Assembly: GCF_030246945.1 (NCBI RefSeq)
Contig: NZ_CP126742.1
Coordinates: 434,001-498,000 of the forward strand
Length of the DNA stretch: 64,000 bases
Direction of reading: 5' to 3'
From: Microbacterium sp. zg-Y1090
GTDB lineage: Bacteria; Actinomycetota; Actinomycetes; Actinomycetales; Microbacteriaceae
Part shown: positions 1 to 9,990 of the stretch, one piece after another
How positions within the stretch are numbered: the stretch's first letter is position 1
Layout of the letters: every line of letters begins with the position of its first letter
Position numbers and translations under genes: made by a program
Notes under the pieces: model-generated
The model's input: only the letters and a program-made list of their open reading frames with translations
Database searches by the model: none
What the model was told of the DNA's origin: nothing

Positions 1-836
1 TCGGCCGCGCGCAGGTTCGCGAGGAGGCCGTCGATCCCCGCCGACGGGTCGGCGAGCGCGATGCGCGTGAGCGCGAGGACGTAGAACGGCCACATCTCGC
101 CGATGTCCGGCCGTGGGATCGCGCGCACGCGCTCGAGGCGTGTGGTGGCATCGGTGTCGTCGACGAGCGCCGCGGCGATGCCCGCGGACGCGTCGACGAC
201 GTGCTCGGCCCAGCTCGCGGTGCGCTCGACGGCTGCGGCATCCGCGAGTTCGCGGCGTGCGTCTTCGGGATCTCCCAGGACGGCATGGATGATGGCCGAC
301 TTCACGTGCGCGTCACGCACGAGGAAGCGCAGCTCGGCGGGCGGGCGGGTCCACTTGGCGCGCTCGAAGTCGGCGAGCGCGGCGCGGTACCGGCCCGCGA
401 GCATGCGCGTGATGCCGGCCTGCACGGCCAGGAAGATCCCGGAGACGGAGGCCGCGTCCGCGAAGAGGTTGCGCGCACCCGCCCGGGAGCCGCCGCCGGA
501 CAGCAGTGCGAGCGCGGTGCGGTGCTGCCCCGTGACGCGCGCGCCGAGCACCGCGAGCGCGAGCGTGGCGGGGTCGCGGCGCAGTGCCTCGGCGCCTGCG
601 CTCGCGCGATCGACGTCATCCATGAGCGGGACGTGCTCGCCGCGCAAGAACGCGAGCACGTGCGTCGACACGACCGATGAGCGCAGCGCGTCGTCGGGCG
701 CGGCCTCGAGGATCTCGCGGACCTCGGCGGGGGGCAGCCCGAACCACGCTTCGATCGCGGAGTCAGCGAACACCGCGGGGATCTGCTCGCGCGGACCGGC
801 GCTCCGCAACGTCCGCAGCCGATCGACGACACTCAT
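1..836 (-). CDS. Helical-repeat protein, possibly LuxR-type regulator (N-terminal part, truncated by window edge)
   Basis: An open frame reads leftward from the ATG at 834-836 and is still open at base 1, giving about 278 residues. The translation begins MSVVDRLRTLRSAGPREQIP and is rich in Ala, Leu, Arg and Asp, arranged as repeated amphipathic helices of about 35 residues (for example AGITRMLAGRYRAALADFE), which resembles TPR-like or MalT-like sensor regions. Such regions in actinobacteria often precede a LuxR-type helix-turn-helix domain, but that part would lie outside the window, so the regulator assignment is inference. Frames on the opposite strand here are Arg/Ser-rich and look like shadows. 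Codons use GCG and CTC heavily, as in the large surface-protein gene next to it. It diverges from that gene. Confidence 0.65.
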   Translation of the reverse strand, partial: MSVVDRLRTLRSAGPREQIPAVFADSAIEAWFGLPPAEVREILEAAPDDALRSSVVSTHVLAFLRGEHVPLMDDVDRASAGAEALRRDPATLALAVLGARVTGQHRTALALLSGGGSRAGARNLFADAASVSGIFLAVQAGITRMLAGRYRAALADFERAKWTRPPAELRFLVRDAHVKSAIIHAVLGDPEDARRELADAAAVERTASWAEHVVDASAGIAAALVDDTDATTRLERVRAIPRPDIGEMWPFYVLALTRIALADPSAGIDGLLANLRAA

Positions 837-1150
837 GGCGCGCGCACTTCCGATCTGGCGAAGGCGTTGCACTCGGGTGGGTGCGCGGGGTCGCGTCGCC
901 AGTCCCAGCCCCGCGGATCACTGTCCAGGATACCCGCGGCCCGCCCCGATCCCCGCCGCGGAGGCGGCACGGGTGAACCGGCGGGTGAAATCGCCCGCAA
1001 ACAGCCGGGCGCGCCGAGTCGCGTGAAGAAGAGTGGTGCATGCGGCGCGAGCCGCCCCGCAGCTGTGCTTGCACTGCGTCCCCTCAGCGTCCACCCGAAG
1101 GACCGACGGGCGCGCGTGCGCACGCGCGTCCGTGGAACCAGGGGGGAACC
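837..1150. promoter_or_regulatory. Divergent intergenic region, 314 bp, no gene seen
   Basis: This gap separates the leftward truncated gene from the rightward surface-protein gene and must hold both promoters. No clear -10/-35 pair stands out in the very GC-rich sequence. A G-rich stretch sits a few bases before the ATG at 1151 and can serve as ribosome-binding site. The open frame of the surface protein extends back to 1040, but those 37 codons encode a Pro/Arg-rich stretch and precede the signal peptide, so I treat them as non-coding. Confidence 0.5.
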
Positions 1151-4100
1151 ATGCCCGAAACCCGTGTCGCCGATACGCGCCGATCCCGGCGCGTCGCCCG
1201 TCGCCGCATCCGTTCGCGCGTGGTCGCGTTCGTCCTGGCTCCCGCGCTCGCGCTCGGCGCCGTCGGCGCGGGTGCGCTGACCGTGACCAGCGCGTCGGCG
1301 GCCGCCCTGCCGGCCCCCACAGCCGGCATCGCGCTGCGCGACACGGGCGGCGCGCACGGCGACGCCGACGCCAAGCCGTTCATCCTCGCGGGTGAGGACG
1401 CCGTGCTCGACGTGTCGCTGACCAACAGCGCGCCCGCCGACGGATTCAACATCGCGTTCTCGCTCGCGCTGCCCGAGGGCATCGCTTTCGTCTCGAGCGG
1501 TCTGGGGACCCCCGTGCGCTACGGGCCGGGGGAGACGCTGCCCAACAGCGCCAAGACCCCGCCCGCAGCGGCCGTCCCGGCGGGCATGCAGCTGTGGGTG
1601 TTCGAGGACGTCGCCGACCTCCCCGGTGGCGCGACGTACGACGCGAGCATCATCGTGCGGCCCGACGCCGCCGTGTTCCCCGTGGGTGCATCCCCCGACT
1701 TCGCCGTCGCCGGGCACGTGTCGTCGGCTGCCCCGTTGCGCCCGATGTTCGACGGGTCGACCGGTGTGGGCGGCGCCGAGGCGCTGCGGCACTCCTCTTC
1801 GGGCACGGACGTGCAGAGCGTGCCGGTGCAGGCACTGCGCCTCACGAAGCACGAGCCGAGCCCCGAGGAAGAACTCCTGCGCGGCGTGCACGACAACCAC
1901 ACGACGTACACCGTCACGATCGAGAACACGCCGCAGGGCACGACCGACGACGTCGTCGTCGTCGACTACCTGCCGGCGGGCCTGGAGTTCCTCGCGTGCG
2001 CCGACACCGACAACACGCAGGCCTCCCCGCTACTGTATGACGGCGTCGGTGCGCTCGGTGGCACGCGCGAATACCCCGGCGCCGGCCCGATCACCTCGAC
2101 GGCGCCCGCCGACTGCGTGCAGCCGGTGCGCGTCGAGACGGTCGACTCCGACCTGCCTGCCGGCCTGCCTGCGGGCGTCTATACGAAGGTCACATGGGAG
2201 CTGCCCGCGCTGTCGGGTGCGACCGCGCAGGCGTTCCCGGACACCGCGGGAACGCCGGGCGTCACCACCCTGCGCTACCGCGCCGCGGTGCCGCTGTTCG
2301 AGAACACGATGACGTTCACGACGGCCGTCGGCGACGCGACGCCCGATGCGCAGACGGTCGCGCAGGCCGCGAATCTCAACAACAACACCGGCGCGTCGAC
2401 GCGTCACGGCCTCGGCTCGGGTCACGACGACGGGCGGCAGTTCCGCAACGCGGCGACCGTGAGCGGCACCTACACGTCAGCGACTCCCGCATCCGCGCCG
2501 GTGCCGGCGAGCGACAGCGACACCGAGCGCATCATCGCGATGGACCTGCGCATCCTGAAGTCCGTCGCGACGAGCGCCGGCACCGACTTCGTCACGGGCG
2601 AACTCGCGACCTTCACGCTTGACCTGGCGACGAGCGAATACGCGGGCGCCGACCGGATGCGGATCACCGACGTCCTGCCGAACGGTCTGTGCCCCGCGCT
2701 GCCCGCGTCGACCGCCGTACTGACCGGCGACCCGTGGCCGGGACACTGCGCGCATCCGTCCACCGCGCCCGGCGCACAGGTCACGGGGGCCGACGTCGCC
2801 GGCATCTCCTACGACCAGGGCTTGGGCGAATTCACGGTGACGTTCGAGCCGGATCCCGACGCCCTCGCGGCGAAGCAGACGCACCAGATCGTCTACACCG
2901 CGCTCATGCGTCCGTCGTACACCGACCACCATCCGTTCGTGGGCAGCACGACCTCGGGCGATCGGCTCGTCAACGAGGTCGAGATCGAAGGCGTCACGCT
3001 CTCCATCGACGCGCTCGACGGTGTCGCCTCAGTCGCGGGCGCGCCGGCCTTCGGGGAGCAGGACGTGTGGGACGACTCGTCCGCATCGCTCGGCTCCCAG
3101 TTCTCCGCGATCGGCAAGCGCGTCCTCGCGCGCGACGCGGTCATCGAAACCGCACCCGCGGCGCCGACCGCCGCGACCGCGTGCCCGGTGGATGCCACGA
3201 ACGCCGCATGGGCGGACGACGTGACGGGCCCCACCCACGTGCCCTTCGTGCCCGGTGACGTGGTCTGCTACGAGCTGACCGTCCGCTTCGCGAACCAGCT
3301 GGACGTGCGCAACGCGCGCGTGACCGACTTCCTCCCCGCGGGCGTCGCGTACGTCGATTCCGCGGTCGCGGCCGGTACGACGCCCGGGCTCGAGGTGTCG
3401 GCGCCGTCGCGCGACGGTCAGCGCGTCGACTGGCGCGTGGGCACCGAGGGCGCCGACGGCGCTCGCTTCGTGCCGCTCGGCTCCACGCTCGTGCTGCACG
3501 TACTGGGCGCCGTCACGTCGTGGACCCCCAACGATGCGGCCGACCTCGACAAGCCCGCGAATCTCATGAAGTACCGCCAGGAGAACGTGCACGGCGACGT
3601 CTTCTTCCTGCGCGACGAAGCTGTGATCGCGACCGGGCGCGGTCCCGCGCTGATCAAGGGCGTCCACTCGGTCGACGGCGACCCCCGCCGCACGGCGCGC
3701 ACGCAGCGCGACGGTGACGGCGACACGTTCGCGTCGAACCGCGACGGCATCCACGTGCGCCAGGGTGAGATCGTGCGCTACCGCATCGACCTCACCGGCG
3801 GCACGAATGCGGTCACCGACCTGCACGTGTGGGATGCGCTGCCTCCCGGCGTACGCGCCGTGGACGTGGACGTGGACGTGGACGTCGACCCGAGCTGGGC
3901 GCACGGCACGGTGCTCGATCCCGGTGCCCCCGGCTATCCCACGTCACTCCCGGCCGCGCTCGCCGACCGCTCGGTGATCGTGTGGGACGGCATCGGCCTC
4001 GCGGCGGGAGCAGAGCGCACGCTCATGTACGAGATCACGGTGCCCGACGGCACGCTCGTGAACACGACGCTGCCCAACACCGCCGCGATCCCGCGATACG

Positions 4101-7100
4101 ACCTTCCGCTGAACACCGGCGGCACCGCGACCGTGTACCCGACGGGTTCCCTCGATGAGACGCCGCGCGATCCGGTGGTCACCGTGCCGGGCGCGGGCAC
4201 GCGCGACGACTCCGCGGTGCACACACCGCCCGCGGCCGTGCGCAAAGACCTCGTCGGCTCCGAGATCAGTCCCGCGACCGCCGACCGCGACCCTGCGGAC
4301 GGCCCCGCCGACGTCGTGCAGGGCGAGATCATGACGTTCAGCTATGCGGTCACCGTTCCCGCCGGCACGTCCGTGCGCGACGGTGTCCTCGCCGATCGGG
4401 GCACCCTCACTCCCGGCGCCGTGCCGTTCATCGTGACGGGCGGATCGTGGGCGGCCTCCGCGCTCACGGGTGCGACGGCATCCGACTTCACGTTCGCCGA
4501 GACGCCGCCGGCCGGCACCCAGCGCGGGGTGCTGACCTTCCCGACGACCTACACGAACAGCTCGGCCGTCGACCAGGTGTTCACGGTGACCCTGACAGGT
4601 TACGTGGGGGACGCGGGCGCGAACGGCACGACGCTGAGCAACCGCGCGTCGTTCACCTCGGCGTCGTGGAACGGCACGGACGACGCACGCGTGACGTACC
4701 GCGAGCCGGCGCCGGAGATCGACAAGACCGCGTCGAAGACGACCGACGTGAGCAGCAGCGACGTCATCACGTACACGCTCACGGTCGGCAACGCGTCCGG
4801 CCGCGTGCACAGCTACGACAACGTTGTGACCGACACGGTTCCCGCGGGCCTGCGCGTGGACGTCGCAGGGATCACGCCGCAGCCGGTGTCGGTGGATGCC
4901 GGCGTGAGCACGGGCGTGGGCGGCGACATCGTGTGGCATCTGGCGACGCTGTCGCCGACCGCGACGATCACGTACAGCGCGCGCATCGACCCGAGCACGG
5001 GTGCGGGCGGCGCGTTCACCAACGTCGCCGACGTGCGCGGCTATACGCTGCCCGCGACCCTCGCCCCGGACGCGGACGACCGCCGTGGCGAACGCGCCGC
5101 CGACGACGACGCGACCGTGACGGCGGTCACCGCCGATCTCGCCAAGGGTGTGCGCATCGCCGGCACGACGGCCGCGTTCGCGGAAAGCGCGAGCGCGCCC
5201 ATCGGCCAGACCGTCGAGTACGAGATCGTCGCGACGCTGCACGCCGACATCAACTACTACGGCGCGCGCATCCAGGACGACCTGCCCGCCGGCGCGCAGC
5301 TCATCGAGTCGTCGATCTCCGGACCGGCCGTGGCACCGCTGGCGCTTCCCGGAGCGTGGACGCGCACGCACGACGCCGCGACGAACACGTGGACGTGGGC
5401 GTACGGCGACATTCCGTCGGCGGGCGTCGACCGGACGCTCACGCTGCGTTACCGCGTGCTGCTCTCCGACGACATCGCGAACTCGATCGCGTCGCTGCCG
5501 AACACCGCGGCGCTGTCGTGGACGACGGCCGCGGGCGACGAGTCCACGCGGACGCCGGTCGACGACACGGCGACCGTCACCGTGCTCGACCCGCGCCCCG
5601 CGATCACCAAGACCGTGGACGACACGACCCCCGCACCCGGGCAGCGCTTCACATACACGCTCGAGGTCACGAACGCCGGCGCGACCCCCGGGTACCGCCT
5701 CATCGTGACCGACACGGTGCCCGACGGCGTCGTCGTCGACCCCGCGTCGATCTCGACGGGTGGCGCGCTCTCCGGCGCGACCGCGACCGGTGGCGGGGTC
5801 ATCACGTGGGATGCCGCGGACCTGCCCGGCCCGCTGCATCCGTCGGCCTCGTCCGCGTCGCCGACCGCGATCACGCTCACATACGACGCGGTCCTCGCGG
5901 CGTCCGCGACCATCGGTGACGATGACGAGTTCGAGAACACCGCACGCGTCACGAGTGTGGAGTCCTTCCCGGACGGCGGCCGTGCGCTCACGCCCGCCGA
6001 CGTGCAGGACACCGCGATCGTCGACCCCGCGTTCCCGCACGTCGTGCTCCACAAGACCGCCGCCAATGGCACGACTGCGTACGCCGGCGAGCCGTTCGCG
6101 TGGACGCTGACCTTGCGCAACACCGGCGACGGCGACGCGACCACGATCGCGGTGACCGACGTGCTGCCGCAGCACTGGAGCTACGACATGGGATCCGCGA
6201 CGATCCGCGTCGGCACGGACGCGCCGCGCGCGCTCGCCGACCCGAGCGTCGCCGCGGCAGGCGACGTGCAGACGCTCGTCTGGAACGCCGCCGCGATTTC
6301 CGCCGCCGCGCCCGCGCTGCCCGGAACCGCGAGCGGCGCGTACGAGGCCGCACGCACGATCGTGATCGGGTTCACGGCGACCCCCGCGGTCGCCGCGCTC
6401 ACCGCCGCGGGCGCCACGACCGACTCGGGCGTGCGCGTGCCGCACACCAACACCCTCTCGGCGACGACGACCGACCCCACCGGCGCGACCGGCAACGCCG
6501 ATGGTCCGTACACGGCCGCCGACGACACCGCCGACGCGTACCTGCACGCCGCCGACCTGCGCCTCGACAAGGTCGCGGGCCCGGGCCTGGTCGCGGGCGC
6601 CGCGCCCGCCGTCGCGTGGACGATCACGGTGCGCAACACCGGACCCGACACCGCGGTCGGACCGTTCACCGTGACCGACGAGTGGGGCACGCTGCCGGAC
6701 GGGTTCACCGTGACCGGTGTCGCGGGCGACGGCTGGACGTGCGACGCGCCGACCGCCGTCGGCGTCACGTGCACGCGCAGCGACGCCACCGAGACGCTCG
6801 CGAAGGACGCGGCGTTCCCGGCGCTGTCGATCACCGCCGCCGCGGCCTCGAGCTTCGACCTCGCCGACGCGCCCGTTTCGAACAGCGCGACCGTCACGGC
6901 GCGCACGTTCGACCCGGATGCGGACGACAACACCGACTCCGCCGAGGTGCCGGTCACGGCATCCGCCGACCTCGCCGTGGGCAAGACCGGACCGGCCACG
7001 CCCCCCAACGCGGGCGATGCGCTCACGTGGACGATCACCGTCACCAACTCCGGGCCCAGCGACTCGGTGAGCACGACCGCGAAGCCGATCACCGTCGCCG

Positions 7101-9895
7101 ACACGATTCCCGCGGGGATCGAGGGCGTGGTGCTCGGCGCGTTGCCGGCGGGATGGAGCGCGAACACCGCGGCGGCTCTGGACGCCGGCGATGAGCTCAC
7201 GCTCACGCTCGCGGACGGCGCACGGCTCGTGAGCGGTGCGGCCGTGACGTTCACGCTGACCGGTACTGTGTCGCCGTCGCTCGCGCCGGGCACCACGATC
7301 GCGAACACCGCGACCGTCACTCCGGGTGCGACCGACGACCCCGTGCTGGCCAACAACACGAGCACGACCACGACGATGCCGGCGACGGACACGACGATCG
7401 GGGTCAGCAAGACGCGGCAGGTGCTCGAGGGCGGGACGTGGCGTGACGCGACCGCCGACGACGCGCCGGTCGCCGGTGCACCTGTGTCGTACCTCGTCGC
7501 CGTCGCGAACACGGGAACCGCGGATGCGCGCGGCGTGAGCGTCACCGACGCCGTCGCGGACTATCTCACGTACGCGTCGTTCGTGAGCGTCGAGGGAAGC
7601 TGGACGCGCACGTCGACCACCGCGACCGCGGGCGACGACCAGGCCTTCGCACTCGCGGGTGCCCTCGTCCCGGGTGCGACCGCCGCGTTGCGGCTCACGT
7701 TCGATCTCGCGGCGGGCCACACCGGCGACGTGGTGAACGCCGTCGTGGCCGGCGCGGAGAACGCACCCGACGCGAGCGACGACGACGGACACGGCGCGGC
7801 GCGCTTTGCGAACCTGTCGATCGCGAAGACGCACACGGGGGACGCCGTGGCCGGCGAGAGCATGCCGTACACGCTCACCGTCACCAACCACGGGCCTTCC
7901 GACGCCTCCGGGCCGCTCGTGGTCACCGACACGCTGCCCGCAGGGTTCGCGTACGCCGCGGGCTCCGCGACCGTGCGGGTCGACGGTGGCGCGGCTGCCG
8001 CGCTCGAACCGACGGCGCGGGACGGCGTGCTGACGTGGACGATCGGCACCGCCGCATCCACCTTCGCCGTGGGCAGCACCGTGACCGTCGCGTTCACGGC
8101 CGATGTCGACGCAGACGTGACCGCCGGCACGTACACGAATGTCGCGACCGTAGACGGTCCGCACGACACGGATCCCAGTGACGACGTCGCGCACGACCCC
8201 ACGATCGTCACGACCTCGGCCGACCTCTCGGTCGTCAAGACCGCCGCGGCCGGATCGCACGTCGCCGGCACCGACGTCGCGTTCACGCTGCGCGTCACGA
8301 ACGCGGGCCCCTCGGTCGCGCGCGACGTCGCCGTGATCGACGCCGTGCCGTCCGGCATGACCGTGACCGCACTGAGCGGGGCGGGCTTCACGTGCGACGT
8401 CGCGAGCGCGACGTGCGTCCGTGCGATCCTGCCCGTCGGCACGTTCGACATCGCCGTGACCGCGCGCGTCGCATCCGCCGTCGCGGACGCGACCGACCTC
8501 ACGAACACCGTGACCGTCACGAGCTCGACGCCCGACCCGGACGGCCCGGCTACCGACGACGAGACGGTGCGCGTGAACGCGCTCGCGGATCTCGCCCTCA
8601 CGAAGACGGCCGTAGACGACGCGCTTGTGCCGCGCACGACCGCGGACGCGGGGGCGACCGTGCGCTACCTGCTCGAGGTCACGAACGAGGGCGCATCCGA
8701 TGCCGTGGGGCCGCTGCGCATCACCGACACGCTGCCCGCGGGCATGACGTTCATCGCGGTCGCGGACGGCGGCGCCGCGTGGACGTGTGCCGCGGACGCC
8801 GGTGCACCCCGCCTCGTCGAGTGCGTGCACGCGGGCGGGCTGCCTGCCGGCGCACACGCGAGCGCCCTCGTGATCCATGTTTCGCTGGATCCGGGAATGC
8901 CGACCGGTCCCGCCGTCAACGTCGCGAGCGTGTCGTCGGCGACGCCGGATCCCGAGCCCGCGAACGACACCGACGACGCGCTCGTCGAGGTCACGCACGC
9001 GACCGACCTGTCGATCACGAAGACGCACGACCCGGCATCCGTGCGGATCGGCGATGCGCTCACGTTCGGTCTCGTCGTGCGCAACGACGGGCCGTCCGTC
9101 GCGACCGGCATCGAGGTCGTCGACACGCTGCCGGCGGGCCTGGAGTACCTCGACGCGGGCGCGACGGCCCCGGAGTGGTCCGTCACCGCGGTGCCCGCGG
9201 CCGACGGCACGACGGTGCTCACCGCTGCGCTCGCGACGGCCCTCGCGCCGGGTGCGTCCGCTCCGGTGCTCGAGGTGGCCGCGCGCGTGCACGCCGCTGC
9301 GTATCCCGCTGTCGTCAACGTCGCGCAGGTGAGCGGCGCGCAGCCCGATCGGGACCCCTCCGACAACATCGCCGAAGACCCCGTCGATGTGCCCGCGCAG
9401 GCCGCCCTGGTGCTCGAGAAGCTCGCGCACGGCGCGTTCGAGGTCGGGGGGACGGGCAGCTATACGGTCACGCTCACCAACCGCGGTCCCACCGAGGATC
9501 CGGGTCCGGTGGTCATCACCGACGACCTGCCCGCGGGCCTCGACGTCCGTGGCGTGACCGGGCACGGCATGACGTGCGCCGACGCGTCCGGGACGGTGAC
9601 GTGCACGGTGAACGGGCCGCTCGCGGTCGGAGCATCCGCGACCGCGCGCGTGAGCGTCGCGATCGGCGTCGCCGCGTTCCCCGAGGTGGTCAACACGGCC
9701 GTGGTCGACTCGCCCACCGAGCAGACGCCGGACGCGCGGCTGAGCGCGTCGGCGACGACGTCCGTGTCCGCGCAGCCGCTGCCTGCGACCGGGGGCACGC
9801 CGTCGCTGTGGCTCGGCGCCACCGCTCTGCTGCTCGCACTCGCGGGTGCCGCGCTGCTGATCGTGCGGCGCCGCGGCGCCGTGCGCCGGGCGTGA
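1151..9895 (+). CDS. Giant LPXTG-anchored surface protein with about 17 DUF11-type modules
   Basis: This gene encodes 2914 residues. The N-terminus has a long Arg-rich n-region (RRSRRVARRRIRSR), a hydrophobic core and a likely cleavage site near ASAAA, so it is exported. The body is a chain of about 17 beta-rich modules. Each starts with a pattern like DLSITKTHDPASVRIGDALT, then a V-x-N-x-G-P segment and a DTLPAGL-type turn, which is the DUF11/TIGR01451 repeat pattern. The C-terminus has LPATG (bases 9779-9793), a hydrophobic helix and an RRR-rich tail, the classical sortase sorting signal, so the protein should be covalently wall-anchored. No sortase gene lies in the window. I chose the ATG at 1151 because it directly precedes the signal peptide. 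Function is probably an adhesin or cell-surface stalk; that is inference. Thr codons appear mostly ACG and Ala mostly GCG, unlike genes after 10 kb. Confidence 0.92.
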   Translation: MPETRVADTRRSRRVARRRIRSRVVAFVLAPALALGAVGAGALTVTSASAAALPAPTAGIALRDTGGAHGDADAKPFILAGEDAVLDVSLTNSAPADGFNIAFSLALPEGIAFVSSGLGTPVRYGPGETLPNSAKTPPAAAVPAGMQLWVFEDVADLPGGATYDASIIVRPDAAVFPVGASPDFAVAGHVSSAAPLRPMFDGSTGVGGAEALRHSSSGTDVQSVPVQALRLTKHEPSPEEELLRGVHDNHTTYTVTIENTPQGTTDDVVVVDYLPAGLEFLACADTDNTQASPLLYDGVGALGGTREYPGAGPITSTAPADCVQPVRVETVDSDLPAGLPAGVYTKVTWELPALSGATAQAFPDTAGTPGVTTLRYRAAVPLFENTMTFTTAVGDATPDAQTVAQAANLNNNTGASTRHGLGSGHDDGRQFRNAATVSGTYTSATPASAPVPASDSDTERIIAMDLRILKSVATSAGTDFVTGELATFTLDLATSEYAGADRMRITDVLPNGLCPALPASTAVLTGDPWPGHCAHPSTAPGAQVTGADVAGISYDQGLGEFTVTFEPDPDALAAKQTHQIVYTALMRPSYTDHHPFVGSTTSGDRLVNEVEIEGVTLSIDALDGVASVAGAPAFGEQDVWDDSSASLGSQFSAIGKRVLARDAVIETAPAAPTAATACPVDATNAAWADDVTGPTHVPFVPGDVVCYELTVRFANQLDVRNARVTDFLPAGVAYVDSAVAAGTTPGLEVSAPSRDGQRVDWRVGTEGADGARFVPLGSTLVLHVLGAVTSWTPNDAADLDKPANLMKYRQENVHGDVFFLRDEAVIATGRGPALIKGVHSVDGDPRRTARTQRDGDGDTFASNRDGIHVRQGEIVRYRIDLTGGTNAVTDLHVWDALPPGVRAVDVDVDVDVDPSWAHGTVLDPGAPGYPTSLPAALADRSVIVWDGIGLAAGAERTLMYEITVPDGTLVNTTLPNTAAIPRYDLPLNTGGTATVYPTGSLDETPRDPVVTVPGAGTRDDSAVHTPPAAVRKDLVGSEISPATADRDPADGPADVVQGEIMTFSYAVTVPAGTSVRDGVLADRGTLTPGAVPFIVTGGSWAASALTGATASDFTFAETPPAGTQRGVLTFPTTYTNSSAVDQVFTVTLTGYVGDAGANGTTLSNRASFTSASWNGTDDARVTYREPAPEIDKTASKTTDVSSSDVITYTLTVGNASGRVHSYDNVVTDTVPAGLRVDVAGITPQPVSVDAGVSTGVGGDIVWHLATLSPTATITYSARIDPSTGAGGAFTNVADVRGYTLPATLAPDADDRRGERAADDDATVTAVTADLAKGVRIAGTTAAFAESASAPIGQTVEYEIVATLHADINYYGARIQDDLPAGAQLIESSISGPAVAPLALPGAWTRTHDAATNTWTWAYGDIPSAGVDRTLTLRYRVLLSDDIANSIASLPNTAALSWTTAAGDESTRTPVDDTATVTVLDPRPAITKTVDDTTPAPGQRFTYTLEVTNAGATPGYRLIVTDTVPDGVVVDPASISTGGALSGATATGGGVITWDAADLPGPLHPSASSASPTAITLTYDAVLAASATIGDDDEFENTARVTSVESFPDGGRALTPADVQDTAIVDPAFPHVVLHKTAANGTTAYAGEPFAWTLTLRNTGDGDATTIAVTDVLPQHWSYDMGSATIRVGTDAPRALADPSVAAAGDVQTLVWNAAAISAAAPALPGTASGAYEAARTIVIGFTATPAVAALTAAGATTDSGVRVPHTNTLSATTTDPTGATGNADGPYTAADDTADAYLHAADLRLDKVAGPGLVAGAAPAVAWTITVRNTGPDTAVGPFTVTDEWGTLPDGFTVTGVAGDGWTCDAPTAVGVTCTRSDATETLAKDAAFPALSITAAAASSFDLADAPVSNSATVTARTFDPDADDNTDSAEVPVTASADLAVGKTGPATPPNAGDALTWTITVTNSGPSDSVSTTAKPITVADTIPAGIEGVVLGALPAGWSANTAAALDAGDELTLTLADGARLVSGAAVTFTLTGTVSPSLAPGTTIANTATVTPGATDDPVLANNTSTTTTMPATDTTIGVSKTRQVLEGGTWRDATADDAPVAGAPVSYLVAVANTGTADARGVSVTDAVADYLTYASFVSVEGSWTRTSTTATAGDDQAFALAGALVPGATAALRLTFDLAAGHTGDVVNAVVAGAENAPDASDDDGHGAARFANLSIAKTHTGDAVAGESMPYTLTVTNHGPSDASGPLVVTDTLPAGFAYAAGSATVRVDGGAAAALEPTARDGVLTWTIGTAASTFAVGSTVTVAFTADVDADVTAGTYTNVATVDGPHDTDPSDDVAHDPTIVTTSADLSVVKTAAAGSHVAGTDVAFTLRVTNAGPSVARDVAVIDAVPSGMTVTALSGAGFTCDVASATCVRAILPVGTFDIAVTARVASAVADATDLTNTVTVTSSTPDPDGPATDDETVRVNALADLALTKTAVDDALVPRTTADAGATVRYLLEVTNEGASDAVGPLRITDTLPAGMTFIAVADGGAAWTCAADAGAPRLVECVHAGGLPAGAHASALVIHVSLDPGMPTGPAVNVASVSSATPDPEPANDTDDALVEVTHATDLSITKTHDPASVRIGDALTFGLVVRNDGPSVATGIEVVDTLPAGLEYLDAGATAPEWSVTAVPAADGTTVLTAALATALAPGASAPVLEVAARVHAAAYPAVVNVAQVSGAQPDRDPSDNIAEDPVDVPAQAALVLEKLAHGAFEVGGTGSYTVTLTNRGPTEDPGPVVITDDLPAGLDVRGVTGHGMTCADASGTVTCTVNGPLAVGASATARVSVAIGVAAFPEVVNTAVVDSPTEQTPDARLSASATTSVSAQPLPATGGTPSLWLGATALLLALAGAALLIVRRRGAVRRA
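3860..3889 (+). repeat. Hexanucleotide tandem repeat inside the surface-protein gene
   Basis: Four perfect GTGGAC units followed by one GTCGAC encode (Val-Asp)x5. The unit length is a multiple of three, so copy-number changes would keep the frame. Confidence 0.8.
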
Positions 9896-9901
9896 GTCGC
9901 C

Positions 9902-9946
9902 CTCCGGGACGGAACTGCGCGCGGTGCCGCGAGTTCCGTCCCGGAG
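9902..9946 (+). terminator. Rho-independent-like terminator after the surface-protein gene
   Basis: A perfect 15-bp inverted repeat (CTCCGGGACGGAACT, 9902-9916, and its complement, 9932-9946) with a 15-nt loop begins 7 bases after the stop codon. There is no T-run, which is common for actinobacterial terminators. Confidence 0.8.
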
Positions 9947-9990
9947 AGTGAGCATCGCGCACGCGAGCATCCCCAGTCAGGCCTCGTGCA

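Noticed and set aside
1040..1150. N-terminal extension of the surface protein
   Set aside because: The 37 upstream codons are Pro/Arg-rich and precede a complete signal peptide; the ATG at 1151 is the better start.
3944..9970. A 2008-residue open frame on the minus strand inside the surface-protein gene
   Set aside because: It is Arg/His/Gly-rich without motifs and mirrors the repetitive GC-rich codons of the plus-strand gene, where stops are rare in every frame. The plus frame has a signal peptide, modules and LPATG.
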